Part shown: positions 44,216 to 54,587 of the stretch, piece after piece
Layout: every line of letters begins with the position of its first letter
How positions within the stretch are numbered: position 1 is the stretch's first letter
From: an uncultured Gammaproteobacteria bacterium
GTDB taxonomy: Bacteria; Pseudomonadota; Gammaproteobacteria; Pseudomonadales; Porticoccaceae
DNA length: 64,000 bases
Reading direction: 5' to 3'
Assembly (NCBI GenBank): GCA_913058345.1
Contig: CAJXQR010000002.1
Location: 496,001 to 560,000, forward strand
Program-made: the position numbers and the translations under genes
The notes under the pieces: generated by a model
What the model was told of the DNA's origin: nothing
Database searches by the model: none
The model's input: the letters and a program-made list of their open reading frames with translations, nothing else

Positions 44216-46969
44216 TCAATGAGCCTCATCCCAGCTTTGGCCACTACCAATGTCGACAATTAGCGGGATGTCTAGTTCGGCAGCTGCTTCCATGCGTTGT
44301 CTGAGACCTGCAGTTATATCATCTAGTTCATTATTAGGGACTTCCAGAACCAATTCATCGTGTACCTGCATAATGATTTTTGTCTCGCTGTTTTCACCTT
44401 TGTCGAGTAACCATTGGTCAACAGCGATCATCGCTTTCTTAATGATATCCGCGGCAGTTCCCTGCATCGGCGCGTTAATAGCCGTGCGCTCAGCGGCCTG
44501 ACGCTGCATACCGTTGCGGGCATTGATCTGTGGCAAGTAGAGGCGGCGGCCGAACAACGTTTCGACGTAGCCTTTTTCGGCAGCACTGGTCTTGATGGTT
44601 TCCATATAGGCTTTCACGCCAGGGTAGCGTTCGAAATAGAGATCGATGTATTCCTGGGCCTGATTGCGGCCAATATTCAGCTGCCGTCCAAGCCCAAAGG
44701 CCGACATGCCGTAGATCAAACCAAAGTTGATGGCTTTGGCATTGCGCCTCTGGTCACTGCTGACGGCGTCAAGTTCAACGCCGAAAACCTCGGCTGCGGT
44801 GGCCTGGTGGACGTCGAGGCCGTGGGCGAATGCGTCGAGCAAGCCTTTATCGCCAGACAGGTGAGCCATGATGCGTAATTCAATTTGCGAGTAATCTGCA
44901 GCAATGAGTGTACAGCCCTTAGAAGCAATAAAGGCCTGTCGAATGCGCCGACCCTCTTCACTACGCACTGGAATATTTTGCAGGTTGGGGTCGGAAGAGG
45001 ACAAGCGTCCGGTTGCGGTTACAGCCTGATGATAAGACGTATGTATGCGGCCGGTCTCGCGGTCGATCATGTTCGGCAGTTTGTCGGTGTAAGTGGATTT
45101 TAATTTACTGAGGCTGCGGTGCTCAAGAATGATTTTTGGCAGAGGATAGTCGAGGGCGAGTTCCGCCAGTACAGCCTCTGCTGTTGAAGGTGCTCCTTTG
45201 GGGGTTTTCTTAATTACCGGTAGATCCAGTTCAGTGAAGAGGATTTCACCGAGCTGTTTTGGAGAGGACAGATTAAAGGCTTTGCCTGCAGCGTCATGCG
45301 CCTCTAGTTCCAGCTCGGCTATACGCTGACCGAGTTGTTGACTCTGTTCATTGAGTTTATGGGCGTCTAACAAGGCGCCATTGCGCTCGATGCGAGAGAG
45401 TACCGGCACGAGGGGGATCTCAATGTCAGTGAACACACTAGCCAGGCTTTTTTCATCGCTCAGGCGGGGCCATAAGTTTTGATGTAGACGCAGAGTAATG
45501 TCGGCATCCTCCGCCGCATACGGGGTTGCCTCTTCGATGGTTATTTGATTAAAGGTAAGTTGACTCTTGCCTTTACCGGCGACATCTTCAAAGTGGGTAG
45601 TGCTTTCGCCAAGATGAGTCAGTGCCAGAGTATCCATATCGTGGCGCGAGCCCGTGGAGTTGAGTACATAGGACTCGAGCATGGTGTCATAGGCAATGCC
45701 CTGCAGTGTGATATCGTAACGGGCCAGTACACTCATGTCGTACTTTAGGTTTTGGCCAACTTTGGCGTGTGCAGGGTTTTCAAGTAGTGGTTTGAGCTGA
45801 GCCAATACTGCTGCACGGTCGAGCTGGCTGGGAGCACCGAGGTAGTCGTGAGCGAAAGGTAAATAGGCCGCTTCGTGGGGGCTGATGGCGAACGACACGC
45901 CGACCAGTTGTGCCTGCATGTAGTTCAGGCTAGTGGTTTCGGTATCGAAAGCAAACAGCTCGGCTTGCTCTAAGCGTTGCAACCAGAGGTCGAAATCGGC
46001 TTGTGTCAAAATAGTGCTGTACTGGTTCTCTGTTTTATGAGTTGTTTCGAGGGCGGAGTCATCCGCCGCTGCGTTTTGCCTGTCGAGTAATTCTTCGACC
46101 CAGCTTTTAAACTCGACGGCCTTAAACAGGGCAAGCAGCTGGCTTTGATCTTCCGGAGCATTAGCAAGCTGGTCGGCAGAAATATCCAATGGCACATCGA
46201 GTTTGATGGTGGCGAGCTGGCGCGATAAATAGCCCTGTTCTTTATGTTCGGCGAGCTTTTCCGGCATTTTCTTTGCGCCGCGAAATCCAAGGCTACGTAC
46301 TTTTTCAAGGTCGTCATAAATCGCATCCATGTCGCCAATACCTTGTAGAATGGCCAATGCCGTTTTTTCTCCAACCCCGGGAACGCCGGGGATATTGTCA
46401 GCCTTGTCACCGACCAGGGCGAGATAGTCAATGATTAACGCTGGAGGCACGCCAAATTTTTCCTCCACTCCGTCGGGGTCCAGTACGGTCGACGTCATGG
46501 TGTTAACCAGCGTGATGTGCTCGTTTACCAGTTGTGCCATATCTTTGTCGCCGGTGGAAATAATCACCGGCAGCGACAGTTCAGTGGCTTGCTGTGCCAA
46601 AGTGCCGATCACATCGTCAGCTTCCACCCCCGGGATGATTAGCAGTGGCAGACCCATGGCGGCGACGATGTCGTGTATGGGTTGAATCTGCTCGCGTAAT
46701 TCATCGGGCATGGGTGGGCGGTGGGTTTTGTATTCGGCGTAAAGTTCGTCGCGAAAGGTTTTGCCCTTGGCATCGAAAACTACGGTAATGGGACTATCGG
46801 GGTAGTCTTTCTGCAAGCGTCGCAGCATTGAGGTGACACCCTTTACCGCACCGGTCGACTGTCCCTTCGAATTGGTCAATGGTGGTAGAGCATGGAAGGC
46901 GCGGTATAAGTAGGACGAGCCGTCGACAAGGACGAGAGGAGGCTTAACATGCGTGATAGTCGTGTTCAT
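44216..46969 (-). CDS. polA: DNA polymerase I
   Basis: A 917-residue three-domain polymerase for Okazaki-fragment maturation and repair. 5'-3' exonuclease domain about 1-290 ([32 protein letters not shown]); 3'-5' proofreading domain about 320-510 with an intact active site ([14 protein letters not shown], plus KYDMSVL); polymerase domain to the end with [16 protein letters not shown] (catalytic Asp), [20 protein letters not shown] (O-helix) and VHDELVLEV (second catalytic Asp). All key residues are present. Start ATG at 46969. It lies divergent from thrB; a possible sRNA lies beyond its 3' end. Confidence 0.97.
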   Translation of the reverse strand: MNTTITHVKPPLVLVDGSSYLYRAFHALPPLTNSKGQSTGAVKGVTSMLRRLQKDYPDSPITVVFDAKGKTFRDELYAEYKTHRPPMPDELREQIQPIHDIVAAMGLPLLIIPGVEADDVIGTLAQQATELSLPVIISTGDKDMAQLVNEHITLVNTMTSTVLDPDGVEEKFGVPPALIIDYLALVGDKADNIPGVPGVGEKTALAILQGIGDMDAIYDDLEKVRSLGFRGAKKMPEKLAEHKEQGYLSRQLATIKLDVPLDISADQLANAPEDQSQLLALFKAVEFKSWVEELLDRQNAAADDSALETTHKTENQYSTILTQADFDLWLQRLEQAELFAFDTETTSLNYMQAQLVGVSFAISPHEAAYLPFAHDYLGAPSQLDRAAVLAQLKPLLENPAHAKVGQNLKYDMSVLARYDITLQGIAYDTMLESYVLNSTGSRHDMDTLALTHLGESTTHFEDVAGKGKSQLTFNQITIEEATPYAAEDADITLRLHQNLWPRLSDEKSLASVFTDIEIPLVPVLSRIERNGALLDAHKLNEQSQQLGQRIAELELEAHDAAGKAFNLSSPKQLGEILFTELDLPVIKKTPKGAPSTAEAVLAELALDYPLPKIILEHRSLSKLKSTYTDKLPNMIDRETGRIHTSYHQAVTATGRLSSSDPNLQNIPVRSEEGRRIRQAFIASKGCTLIAADYSQIELRIMAHLSGDKGLLDAFAHGLDVHQATAAEVFGVELDAVSSDQRRNAKAINFGLIYGMSAFGLGRQLNIGRNQAQEYIDLYFERYPGVKAYMETIKTSAAEKGYVETLFGRRLYLPQINARNGMQRQAAERTAINAPMQGTAADIIKKAMIAVDQWLLDKGENSETKIIMQVHDELVLEVPNNELDDITAGLRQRMEAAAELDIPLIVDIGSGQSWDEAH

Positions 46970-47063
46970 GAGATAGATTGTATTGCTGGCAGTGACTGGG
47001 GCGGGCTAGGATACACTATCTTGATTGGACGGCATTTTTATCATTTTACTGATTGGGGGCACA

Positions 47064-48062
47064 GTGGCTGTATTTACGCGTGTTGATCCCGTCGAGTTGC
47101 AGTCTCTACTGACTAGCCTCGGCTTCGGACGTTTACTGTCCATAACTGAGGTTGCGGACGGAGTGGAAAACTCGACCTATTTTATTGAGGTGGCCCGGCT
47201 ATCTACTTCCGAATCACCCGCGCGTTTTGTTTTGACTTTGCTCGAGGCGGGCAATCGTCAGCAGGCCGAGTATTCGACGGCCCTGGTGCAGTGGCTGCAG
47301 CGGGCGGGGTTAGCTGTGCCGCATTTACTGAGTGATGCTTCCGGTGCAGCCCTTCATCGCCTATCGGGTAAGCCGGCTCTTATCAGTCAGCGTATTGATG
47401 GGGCTCACCCTCAGCAAATTACCGCGATCCACTGTCGGGCCATGGGCGAGTTCCTCGGCGCCATGCACGCGGCGGGTGATGGTTTTCCCCTGAAGCATAA
47501 TAACCTGCAGGGTTTGCCATGGGCGAGCGTGACACTCAAGACTCTGTTGCGAAAATTACCCGCCAATGCGCAATTACCAGCGGGTGATCAAGCGCTGTTG
47601 CAAGAACAAATAGAGCGTTATCGCAACCTTTGTGCGCACGATAGAGCGTTGCCTGTGGGTCCTATTCATGCCGATTTGTTCCGAGATAACACTTTATTTA
47701 TTGGTGCAGAACTAAAAGCAGTGATTGATTTTAACAGCGCTTGCACTGACTACCTGCTGCTCGACGTGGCCATTGCGGTGAATGACTGGGCTTGTGACGC
47801 ACGGGGTGAGTTAGATTCTGGATTGGTTAAAGCCTTACTTGATGCTTATCAGCAACGGCGGCCATTTACCTTACTAGAGCGACAAAGTTGGCAAGACATG
47901 TTGTGCTTTGCGGCAGCCCTATTCTGGATGTCGCGCTTGCTCACACGGCATTTAGGTGCCGCTGACTTAACTCTGCGCGAAGATAAAGACCCGAACGAAT
48001 ATCGCGAGAAATTGCAACATCGTTTAATTGGCGTTGTCGCCCTTCCTGCAGTGGGTGATTGA
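47064..48062 (+). CDS. thrB: Homoserine kinase (APH-fold type)
   Basis: Phosphorylates homoserine in threonine synthesis. From the GTG at 47064 (MAVFTRVDPVELQSLL) the protein is 332 residues, matching the Pseudomonas type, which has the APH/choline-kinase fold rather than the GHMP fold of E. coli ThrB. Motifs: GVENSTYFI (nucleotide loop), the catalytic loop PIHADLFRDNTLF and the metal-binding IDFNSACTDYLLLDVAI. A longer frame to 47025 would add a hydrophobic non-conserved leader and is rejected. Order polA-thrB-znuA is that of P. aeruginosa. Confidence 0.92.
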   Translation: MAVFTRVDPVELQSLLTSLGFGRLLSITEVADGVENSTYFIEVARLSTSESPARFVLTLLEAGNRQQAEYSTALVQWLQRAGLAVPHLLSDASGAALHRLSGKPALISQRIDGAHPQQITAIHCRAMGEFLGAMHAAGDGFPLKHNNLQGLPWASVTLKTLLRKLPANAQLPAGDQALLQEQIERYRNLCAHDRALPVGPIHADLFRDNTLFIGAELKAVIDFNSACTDYLLLDVAIAVNDWACDARGELDSGLVKALLDAYQQRRPFTLLERQSWQDMLCFAAALFWMSRLLTRHLGAADLTLREDKDPNEYREKLQHRLIGVVALPAVGD

Positions 48063-48068
48063 GAGTTG

Positions 48069-48968
48069 TTATTTAGGTTCGGGGGCTGGTGGCACAGATG
48101 ATAAGCAGGCTGTGAGCTTGTTTCCGATATCTTCAATCAGTTGTATATAGGCTTGGTGGCTGAGGGGGATGTCGGCCCCTAATGGGTCAATCTCGGCAAT
48201 ATTGGCTTTCATCTTGGTAGAAAGCTGCTCTACTCGGCCATGGTGGTGCCGAGGTTCGGCAATAATACAGCGCACGTTTTTTTGGTTTGACAATTGATGG
48301 AAGTCGCGAGCACCGCTACTAAGTCCCGTACTGGTTTTCAACGCACCCGACTGACGCAGACCAAAGGCCTCAGCAAAGTGGCCGAAGGCATCGTGATCAA
48401 CAATGAAGCTTTCCTGCTGCAGAGTTTGGAGCTGAGCGGCGGTGGCGGTCGTCACGTCATGGAGTTGCCGATTAAAAACCTGTTGGGCTGCCAATAAGTG
48501 TTCGCGTTGGTCGGGATAGTGCGCGGCTAACCAATTACTGACTTCAGTGGCGATGACGCGGCCATTGTTTGGGTTCATCCATATGTGAGGGTCCCTGTTC
48601 TCAGCTTTTCCTTCGGGGCTGGAGCTGAGCCACTGAATATCGGGTAGCTCTGCGGCTGTAATCACCTTTTCGGGGCGTAGGGCAGTAACGCTTTTACTGA
48701 GAAAGCCCTCTAGCTCAGGCCCTACCCAAAGCAATACGTCGGCCTCTGCAAGTAGTGCCTGGTCAGAAATTCGCAGTGAATAGTGGTGGGGTACTTCGCT
48801 GTCGGGCAATAGTTGCTTAACCTCGACGTGGTCACCGGCAACGGCTTCCACCAACATCGTCATGGGACGAATAGTGGTGACGACGAGAGGTTTTGCCCAT
48901 GCTTGAGCGGCAACAATAAATTGAGTGACAACAAAAGGTAGTGCTGATAGCAAGAATAATCGTTTCAC
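48069..48968 (-). CDS. znuA: Zinc ABC transporter periplasmic binding protein ZnuA
   Basis: High-affinity Zn2+-binding protein. Taking the GTG at 48968 gives MKRLFLLSALPFVVTQ with a proper signal peptide cleaved near AQAWA (residue 25); a longer frame begins 47 codons upstream inside the Zur-box region and is rejected. Mature motifs are the metal ligands HHYSLR (His61/62), PHIWMNP and the late EPRHHHGR, plus DHDAFGHFA. The long His-rich loop of E. coli ZnuA is essentially missing. It is divergent from zur-znuCB, with a Zur box between them, and ends convergently beside thrB. Confidence 0.92.
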   Translation of the reverse strand: MKRLFLLSALPFVVTQFIVAAQAWAKPLVVTTIRPMTMLVEAVAGDHVEVKQLLPDSEVPHHYSLRISDQALLAEADVLLWVGPELEGFLSKSVTALRPEKVITAAELPDIQWLSSSPEGKAENRDPHIWMNPNNGRVIATEVSNWLAAHYPDQREHLLAAQQVFNRQLHDVTTATAAQLQTLQQESFIVDHDAFGHFAEAFGLRQSGALKTSTGLSSGARDFHQLSNQKNVRCIIAEPRHHHGRVEQLSTKMKANIAEIDPLGADIPLSHQAYIQLIEDIGNKLTACLSSVPPAPEPK

Positions 48969-49010
48969 GGTCGTTGGTTGGGCCTTTTGTTGTGTTACAG
49001 CAGAGATGAA

Positions 49011-49033
49011 TAAGTGTAATAATATAACAATCT
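49011..49033. promoter_or_regulatory. Zur-binding box between znuA and zur-znuCB
   Basis: TGTAATAATATAACA (49015-49029) is close to the gammaproteobacterial Zur consensus core TGTTATAATATAACA, with one half-site (TATAACA) exact. It sits between the divergent znuA start (48968) and zur start (49065), so one Zur dimer pair could repress both transcripts when zinc is sufficient. Confidence 0.75.
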
Positions 49034-49064
49034 TTACACCGGGTTTGGAAAAGGTTTCGACAAA

Positions 49065-49598
49065 ATGATGAGTAATTCTACCGATGCCTATCAGCAGCAT
49101 GACCACCATCGGTGTTTAAAGACGGCATTAGCGCAGGCAAAAAATCGCTGTATCGCTCGCAAGGCACGTCTAACGCCCATTCGTGAATCGGTATTACACT
49201 TGCTGTGGCAGAGCCACCGCCCTCTGGGTGCCTACAAAATCATCGATCAACTTTCAGAGGAGACCGGTAAACGGGTACTGCCGCCAACGGTCTATCGCGC
49301 TCTCGATTTTCTACTTGAATTAGGTCTGATCCACCGCCTGGCTACGTTGAATGCCTATATAGGCTGCCCCTTCCCTGATAGTGCGCACAGCGATTGTTTC
49401 TTGCTCTGTCGTGAGTGTGGCAGTGTTGCTGAATGTAGCACCGCTAATGTCAACAAGTCCATTGCTTCAACGGCCGAGCAGGCGGGGTTTTTGGTGGAGA
49501 GCCAAACCGTTGAAATTCTTGGCTTATGCACGCCCTGTCAAGAGAAAATGCCTCAACCTAACAAGGCAAAGCCGATAAAGCCAGAGGCGGACGAATAA
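49065..49598 (+). CDS. zur: Zinc uptake regulator Zur (Fur family)
   Basis: A 177-residue Fur-family repressor. N-terminal winged helix (LTPIRESVLHLLWQSHRPLGAYKIIDQL, then PPTVYRALDFLLELGLIHRL); dimerisation domain with FLLCRECGSVAEC and GLCTPCQEK, the two CxxC structural zinc sites; and a His/Cys-rich regulatory site (DAHSDCFLL-type segment reads SAHSDCFLL). The N-terminal extension includes HDHHRC. Directly followed by znuC with a GTG start one base after its stop, so zur-znuC-znuB form one operon that represses itself. Confidence 0.94.
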   Translation: MMSNSTDAYQQHDHHRCLKTALAQAKNRCIARKARLTPIRESVLHLLWQSHRPLGAYKIIDQLSEETGKRVLPPTVYRALDFLLELGLIHRLATLNAYIGCPFPDSAHSDCFLLCRECGSVAECSTANVNKSIASTAEQAGFLVESQTVEILGLCTPCQEKMPQPNKAKPIKPEADE

Positions 49599-50420
49599 GT
49601 GACGATGCTGATTGAATTGCAAGGGGTGGGTAAGTCCTTTGCCAGCAGATCCGTATTACAGTCCGTGGATCTGAGTCTGGTGCCTGGTCGTATCGTCACG
49701 TTGATCGGCCCCAATGGTGCAGGTAAAACCACGTTGGTGAAAATTGTCCTCGGGCTCATACAGCCCGATACCGGGCGTGTGCAACGTTCGGCGCAGCTGC
49801 GGGTGGGCTACATGCCGCAAAAACTGCACATTGACCCCATCCTGCCGCTGCAGGTGGAGCGCTTTTTACAGTTTGCCAATACCGACTCTGGTGAATGCCT
49901 GGCGGCGTTGCAACGTGTTGGCGTCGCCCATCTTATTAAACAGCCCGTTAGTGGCCTTTCTGGTGGTGAAATGCAGCGCATGCTGTTAGCGCGGGCGTTG
50001 TTGCGTAAACCCAATATTTTGGTGCTGGATGAACCGGTGCAGGGAGTGGACGTCACTGGGCAAGAGGCCCTTTATCAACTGATTGGTGAGCTGCGTGACG
50101 AACTGGACTGCGGGATTTTAATGGTCTCCCATGACCTGCATCTGGTGATGGCAGCCACCGACGAAGTAGTGTGTTTGAACCAGCATGTTTGCTGCCATGG
50201 TACGCCACAGCAGGTGTCGGTTGATCCAGAGTTTGTCGCCCTGTTTGGCGCTAAAACCGCGTTGTATACCCACCGTCATGATCATGAACACGATTTGGAC
50301 AGTGGGATTGTGAGTGCGTCGGGCAGTCTGTCCTGCCAGCTCGATTCACCTCAGTATGGCTCATCGGACAAAGGTGCAAGCCCTAGTGACGCAAAAGGGA
50401 GGAGGCGGGCCGATGTATGA
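49599..50420 (+). CDS. znuC: Zinc ABC transporter ATPase ZnuC
   Basis: A 273-residue ATPase driving Zn2+ import. Walker [13 protein letters not shown] (about 37-48), signature [13 protein letters not shown], Walker B ILVLDEP, and the H-loop MVSHD. The C-terminal tail is His/Asp-rich (HRHDHEHD), possibly metal-sensing. GTG at 49599 is used; an ATG two codons later is equally possible. Its end overlaps znuB by 8 bases. Confidence 0.94.
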   Translation: MTMLIELQGVGKSFASRSVLQSVDLSLVPGRIVTLIGPNGAGKTTLVKIVLGLIQPDTGRVQRSAQLRVGYMPQKLHIDPILPLQVERFLQFANTDSGECLAALQRVGVAHLIKQPVSGLSGGEMQRMLLARALLRKPNILVLDEPVQGVDVTGQEALYQLIGELRDELDCGILMVSHDLHLVMAATDEVVCLNQHVCCHGTPQQVSVDPEFVALFGAKTALYTHRHDHEHDLDSGIVSASGSLSCQLDSPQYGSSDKGASPSDAKGRRRADV

Positions 50421-51201
50421 CTTCCTCTATCTAGCGTTGCTGGCGGGCTTCGGTGTCGCCATCGTTGCCGGGCCAATGGGTTCCTTGGTAGCGTGGCAGC
50501 GCATGGCTTATTTTGGAGAGACTCTGGCCCACGGCGCGTTACTGGGCATCGCTCTGGGCATGTGGTTGGCATGGAGCAACTCCTTGGCCGTGATCTTGGT
50601 TTGCCTGTTGATCGCAGCATTGCTAATTGCCTTTGAGCGTCAAAAACTGTTAGCGACGGATACGGTGCTGGGTATTTTATCCCATAGTTCACTGGCTCTT
50701 GGCCTGATTGCACTGACCTTGATACCCGGAGCCCGCACGGATATGGAGGCACTCCTGTTCGGTGATATTCTGACTGTGACAGTAGCGGAGGTTGCGGTGG
50801 TATGGCTAATGGCTTTCGGTGTGCTCATCGCTCTCTGGCGGCTGTGGCCAGGCTTATTAGCTATTACGGTGCATGAAGATCTGGCTCGGGTGGAAGGCGT
50901 GGCAGTCGACCGGTTTAAAATAATGTTGAAGTTATTGTTGGCGCTGGTGGTGGCGATATCGATGAAAGTGGTGGGTGTGTTATTGATTACCGCTTTACTG
51001 ATTATTCCTGCCGCCACGGCGCGCCACTTCGCCAAAACCCCCGAGCAAATGGCCGCTTTAGCCAGTGTTGTGGCGATCCTGGCTGTTTGCACCGGGCTGG
51101 CGGCGTCCTGGTGGGTGAATACCCCAGTGGGTCCCTCTATCGTAGTCAGTGGCAGTCTGTTTTTTATCGTGGTATTTCTTGGCTTTGGTCGTCAGGTGTA
51201 G
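50413..51201 (+). CDS. znuB: Zinc ABC transporter permease ZnuB
   Basis: Inner-membrane channel of the zinc importer, 262 residues from the ATG at 50413 ([20 protein letters not shown]). A longer frame upstream overlaps znuC and adds a non-hydrophobic extension. About eight or nine TM helices; family motifs include [26 protein letters not shown] and the [23 protein letters not shown] segment. Completes the ZnuABC system together with znuA and znuC. A small membrane protein gene follows on the same strand. Confidence 0.94.
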   Translation: MYDFLYLALLAGFGVAIVAGPMGSLVAWQRMAYFGETLAHGALLGIALGMWLAWSNSLAVILVCLLIAALLIAFERQKLLATDTVLGILSHSSLALGLIALTLIPGARTDMEALLFGDILTVTVAEVAVVWLMAFGVLIALWRLWPGLLAITVHEDLARVEGVAVDRFKIMLKLLLALVVAISMKVVGVLLITALLIIPAATARHFAKTPEQMAALASVVAILAVCTGLAASWWVNTPVGPSIVVSGSLFFIVVFLGFGRQV

Positions 51202-51244
51202 TGGGGCTCAACTGTCTCATCTGCTAAGCAGGCGCTATAAAATT

Positions 51245-51577
51245 ATGAGCTGGCCCTTTGTTAAAAAATTATCAGGTGCGGCGCTGTTTTTGATGGGTCT
51301 GACTGTAGTCGCAGGCGTCATTATCGCAGCACTCAGTGATCGCGGTGCAGTGACTGCAGAGCATGCGGGCTGCTATCTCGCCAATGCAATGCTGGTCGGC
51401 TTCGAATGCGATGGCTTCTGGGCAGCAGGTTTTGTATCAGCGTGGCTTAACTGGCCTCTATGGTCAGTTTATGGGCTGCTCTTTGCGCGATATAGTCTCA
51501 AAGCCGCATTTCTTGCCATCTTGGTTTGGTCACCACTGATAATATATGTTGTGGCGCGCCGCAAGACGGCCCGGTAG
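51245..51577 (+). CDS. Small membrane protein after znuB
   Basis: A 110-residue protein from the ATG at 51245 (MSWPFVKKLSGAALF); a 32-codon extension upstream overlaps znuB and is rejected. Three hydrophobic segments are visible (about 9-31, 55-78 and 83-103), with a Cys-containing loop (GCYLANAMLVGFECDG) between the first and second. No family recognised. It follows znuB by 43 bases, so it may belong to the Zur regulon, or may be independent. It ends convergent to hemL. Confidence 0.6.
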   Translation: MSWPFVKKLSGAALFLMGLTVVAGVIIAALSDRGAVTAEHAGCYLANAMLVGFECDGFWAAGFVSAWLNWPLWSVYGLLFARYSLKAAFLAILVWSPLIIYVVARRKTAR

Positions 51578-51775
51578 GCGTAATCAGTCGCTGTAGCATG
51601 AGGCCGATGTCTGCGGGACGCCCATTGCAGTGTGGCTTCGCCTCCACTGTGAGGTCGCCGTCACAATGTTGAGTGTCAAAGAGACGGCGCTCTTGTTAGC
51701 GGCAATGTCAGCGCCGGGTGTCAGTGCCAAGTCAGAGTCAGTTCCTGAGTTGTTGCTTCTCTGATTGAATGACCG

Positions 51776-53062
51776 CTATTGCGCGAGTGATTGCATGACC
51801 TTCCGAGCAGCCTGCCGTGTTTGTTCAATATCTTTGTCGGTGAGTGCGGCGGATATAAAGCCCGCCTCGTAGGCCGCCGGTGCTAAATAAACGCCTTCCT
51901 TCAACATCCCATGGAAAAAACGATTAAAGCGCGCAGTATCGCAAGCCATCACTTGTTGGTAGTTACTGACGCTGCGTTCGTCGGTAAAAAACACACCAAA
52001 CATGGTGCCGATGTGGTTGCTGGTGAAGGGAATTCCCGCGGCTGCCGCCTCGGCTCTCAGACCTGTCACTAGTTGCTCGGTTTTAGCGAAGAGAGGCGGG
52101 TAAAAGTCCTCTTCATTGAGTAGCTCGAGGGTGGCGATACCTGCAGCCATAGCCACTGGATTACCCGACAGGGTGCCTGCCTGATACACCGGTCCGAGGG
52201 GGGCGACTTGCGTCATAATTTCGCGCTTGCCGCCAAAGGCACCGACCGGCATGCCGCCACCGATGACTTTGCCCAGTGCTATTAGGTCAGCGTCAATATC
52301 ATAGTGGCCAATAGCCCCTTTGGGGCCAACGCGAAAGCCAGTCATCACTTCGTCAATAATCAGCACACTACCGTGGCGCGTGCACTCGCTGCGCAGGGTG
52401 TCCAGAAAGCCGGGCAGGGGCGGGATGCAACTCATATTGCCCGCGACCGGCTCGACGATAAGGGCTGCCACCTGGGCACCAATTTCGGCAAAGGCAGCCT
52501 TTACCGCTGCGCTATCGTTATAGGGCAGGGTAATGGTGTGGTCGGCCAGTGCTGCAGGCACACCGGGTGAGCTGGGCACGCCGAGCGTCAGCGCACCGGA
52601 ACCGGCTTTGACCAGCAGAGAGTCGGAGTGGCCGTGGTAGCAACCCTCGAACTTAATAATTTTGTCGCGCCCGGTGAAACCCCGCGCCAGGCGGATGGCG
52701 CTCATCGTCGCCTCGGTGCCGGAGTTAACCATGCGCACCATGTCGAGGCCGGGTATGTGGTCGCAGAGTTTGTCGGCGAGCTGAGTTTCCAGTTCGGTGG
52801 GGGCGCCAAAACTTAGCCCCCTGTCGAGTTGTTGTCGAATACTCTCCAAAACGACCGGGTGGCCGTGGCCAAGGATCATCGGTCCCCAGGATTGCACATA
52901 ATCGATATAGCGTTTGTTATCGGCATCGAAGAGATAGCCACCCTTGGCGTGATCGAAAAAAACCGGGCTGCCACCAACGGCTTTAAAGGCGCGCACGGGT
53001 GAGTTAACGCCACCCGGTATGTGGCGTTGGGCGTCGATAAATAACTGTTCTGATCGATTCAT
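51776..53062 (-). CDS. hemL: Glutamate-1-semialdehyde 2,1-aminomutase
   Basis: PLP enzyme of the C5 heme pathway, converting glutamate-1-semialdehyde to 5-aminolevulinate. The 428-residue protein has the N-terminal [16 protein letters not shown], the [20 protein letters not shown] segment, the [11 protein letters not shown] aspartate motif, and the PLP-lysine in [19 protein letters not shown]. All conserved residues are present. Convergent with the small membrane gene and preceded by an inverted repeat. Third heme gene in the window. Confidence 0.97.
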   Translation of the reverse strand: MNRSEQLFIDAQRHIPGGVNSPVRAFKAVGGSPVFFDHAKGGYLFDADNKRYIDYVQSWGPMILGHGHPVVLESIRQQLDRGLSFGAPTELETQLADKLCDHIPGLDMVRMVNSGTEATMSAIRLARGFTGRDKIIKFEGCYHGHSDSLLVKAGSGALTLGVPSSPGVPAALADHTITLPYNDSAAVKAAFAEIGAQVAALIVEPVAGNMSCIPPLPGFLDTLRSECTRHGSVLIIDEVMTGFRVGPKGAIGHYDIDADLIALGKVIGGGMPVGAFGGKREIMTQVAPLGPVYQAGTLSGNPVAMAAGIATLELLNEEDFYPPLFAKTEQLVTGLRAEAAAAGIPFTSNHIGTMFGVFFTDERSVSNYQQVMACDTARFNRFFHGMLKEGVYLAPAAYEAGFISAALTDKDIEQTRQAARKVMQSLAQ

Positions 53063-53097
53063 AAATGGCCGTTTGTTGGTGACTGTAAAGGCAGAGA

Positions 53098-53128
53098 AGT
53101 GAGTGTGCGATGCCCACTCACTATTTTT
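53098..53128. repeat. Inverted repeat in the hemL leader
   Basis: AGTGAGTG (53098-53105) and CACTCACT (53115-53122) form a perfect 8-bp stem with a 9-base loop, followed on the plus strand by ATTTTT (53123-53128). The T-tract faces the plus strand, opposite to hemL and the MATE gene, so it is not a simple terminator for either. It may be an operator or leader hairpin for hemL. Confidence 0.4.
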
Positions 53129-53184
53129 GTTGATAACGCTACATTATGAGGTGTTGTGTCCATTGATAAAAGCGGACCTGGTGT

Positions 53185-54579
53185 TTATGCGAGTGGCTTA
53201 GACTCTTTTTTTTCCTCAACTTGTTGGGTCCATGCCCGGTTGATAATACGCCAGGCAACAATGGCCGAGAGCACATTACCCAGAGCAAAGCCGTAGAATA
53301 AACCATTAATACCATAAAGCTCGCCACCGATGTAAGCGATAGGAATATTGAGCAGTAGTAGACGGATGAGCGCGGTCAGCAATGCAGCTTTGGGTTGTTT
53401 AAGCACGTTGAGCGAAACCATCACCAATATAGTGACCGCATGAGCACCGTAGGTGGCGGGTATTATCCACAGGTAGTGACTGATGATGTTGACCACCTCG
53501 GCGTTGCCGCTAAAAGCAGAGCCGATTGATCGGCTGTAGGTGGCAACGATCAACCACACAACGAGTTGAAAAATAATACTGAAACGAATCGAGCCGTACA
53601 GTGCCACGCGTGCCCGCTCGGGTTTACCGGCACCGATGTTCTGACCAATAAACATTGGCAGGGTCGAGGACAGGGCAAAGGCGACGAGCAGGCAGAGGGA
53701 CTCGATGCGAGTACTGACCCCAAACCCTGCGACGGCGGTGGTGCCAAAGCGCGCGACCATGGCGGTGAGTATGGCGGCGGCTAGAGGGGTCATTAAGTTG
53801 GCGAAGATAGCGGGGATACCGATGCCGAGTAATCTCGCCCAGTTGGCGTATAGCGCCTGTAGCGTATTTTTACGGGTAAGGATCAACTGCTCCTGAACAC
53901 CCAGAATATACTGGGATATCAGAAAGGTGATGATCCAGGCGATGGAAGTTGCCAGCGCAGCGCCGCCAATGCCCAGGCCTGGTAATGGCCCAAAGCCAAA
54001 AATTAGTAGAGGGTCGAGGCCGGCATTGAGCGTAGCCAGGAGGGCCAGTAAAAAAGCCGATTTACCAGGGCAGCCGATGGCACGAAGAATAGTATTGCCA
54101 GTCAGTGTTAGCAGTAACAAAGGGATTACGGGTATCCAGAGGGCCATAAAGCGCAGGGCTTCATCGAGCACCTCCCCACTGGCACCCAATAAACGGAGCA
54201 GGTCGGCCACGCCGACATAAAGAAAAAGTAGTAAGGCGGCGCCAATCAGAGTGATCAGTAGGCGGCCGTCGGTGATTTGCCGAGCGGCACGATCAAAGCG
54301 ATCTTCGCCCAGATAGCGGGATACGAGCACCGATGTCGCCATACCCAGCCCGAGACCAATACTGTTAACCCCATGAGTCACTGGCAATACAAAGCCCAGT
54401 GCCGCCAGGGGCGCTGTGCCCAGCTGACCGACAAAGTAGGCGTCGATAATACCTACTGCCATGAGTGCAATAATGCCACCAATCATTGGTACCGTAAGAC
54501 GGAAAAGGGTGCGGCCGATGGGCTCGTTAACAATGGCCTGAGTGCGTTGGCTGGCTTTAGTCTTCAATGGCGGTATCAA
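53185..54579 (-). CDS. MATE-family multidrug/cation antiporter
   Basis: A 464-residue inner-membrane exporter with twelve hydrophobic helices and two pseudo-symmetric halves, for example PIGRTLFRLTVPMIGGIIAL (TM1 region), LGFVLPVTHGVNSIGLGLG, and the second-half GIPAIFANLMTPLAAAILTAM. It resembles the NorM/DinF group that extrudes drugs or other organic compounds using a cation gradient. The start is a TTG at 54579, only 8 bases after the stop of the Amt fusion gene, so the two may be one operon; a later start is possible. Substrate unknown. Confidence 0.85.
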   Translation of the reverse strand: MIPPLKTKASQRTQAIVNEPIGRTLFRLTVPMIGGIIALMAVGIIDAYFVGQLGTAPLAALGFVLPVTHGVNSIGLGLGMATSVLVSRYLGEDRFDRAARQITDGRLLITLIGAALLLFLYVGVADLLRLLGASGEVLDEALRFMALWIPVIPLLLLTLTGNTILRAIGCPGKSAFLLALLATLNAGLDPLLIFGFGPLPGLGIGGAALATSIAWIITFLISQYILGVQEQLILTRKNTLQALYANWARLLGIGIPAIFANLMTPLAAAILTAMVARFGTTAVAGFGVSTRIESLCLLVAFALSSTLPMFIGQNIGAGKPERARVALYGSIRFSIIFQLVVWLIVATYSRSIGSAFSGNAEVVNIISHYLWIIPATYGAHAVTILVMVSLNVLKQPKAALLTALIRLLLLNIPIAYIGGELYGINGLFYGFALGNVLSAIVAWRIINRAWTQQVEEKKESKPLA

Positions 54580-54587
54580 TGTCTCTT

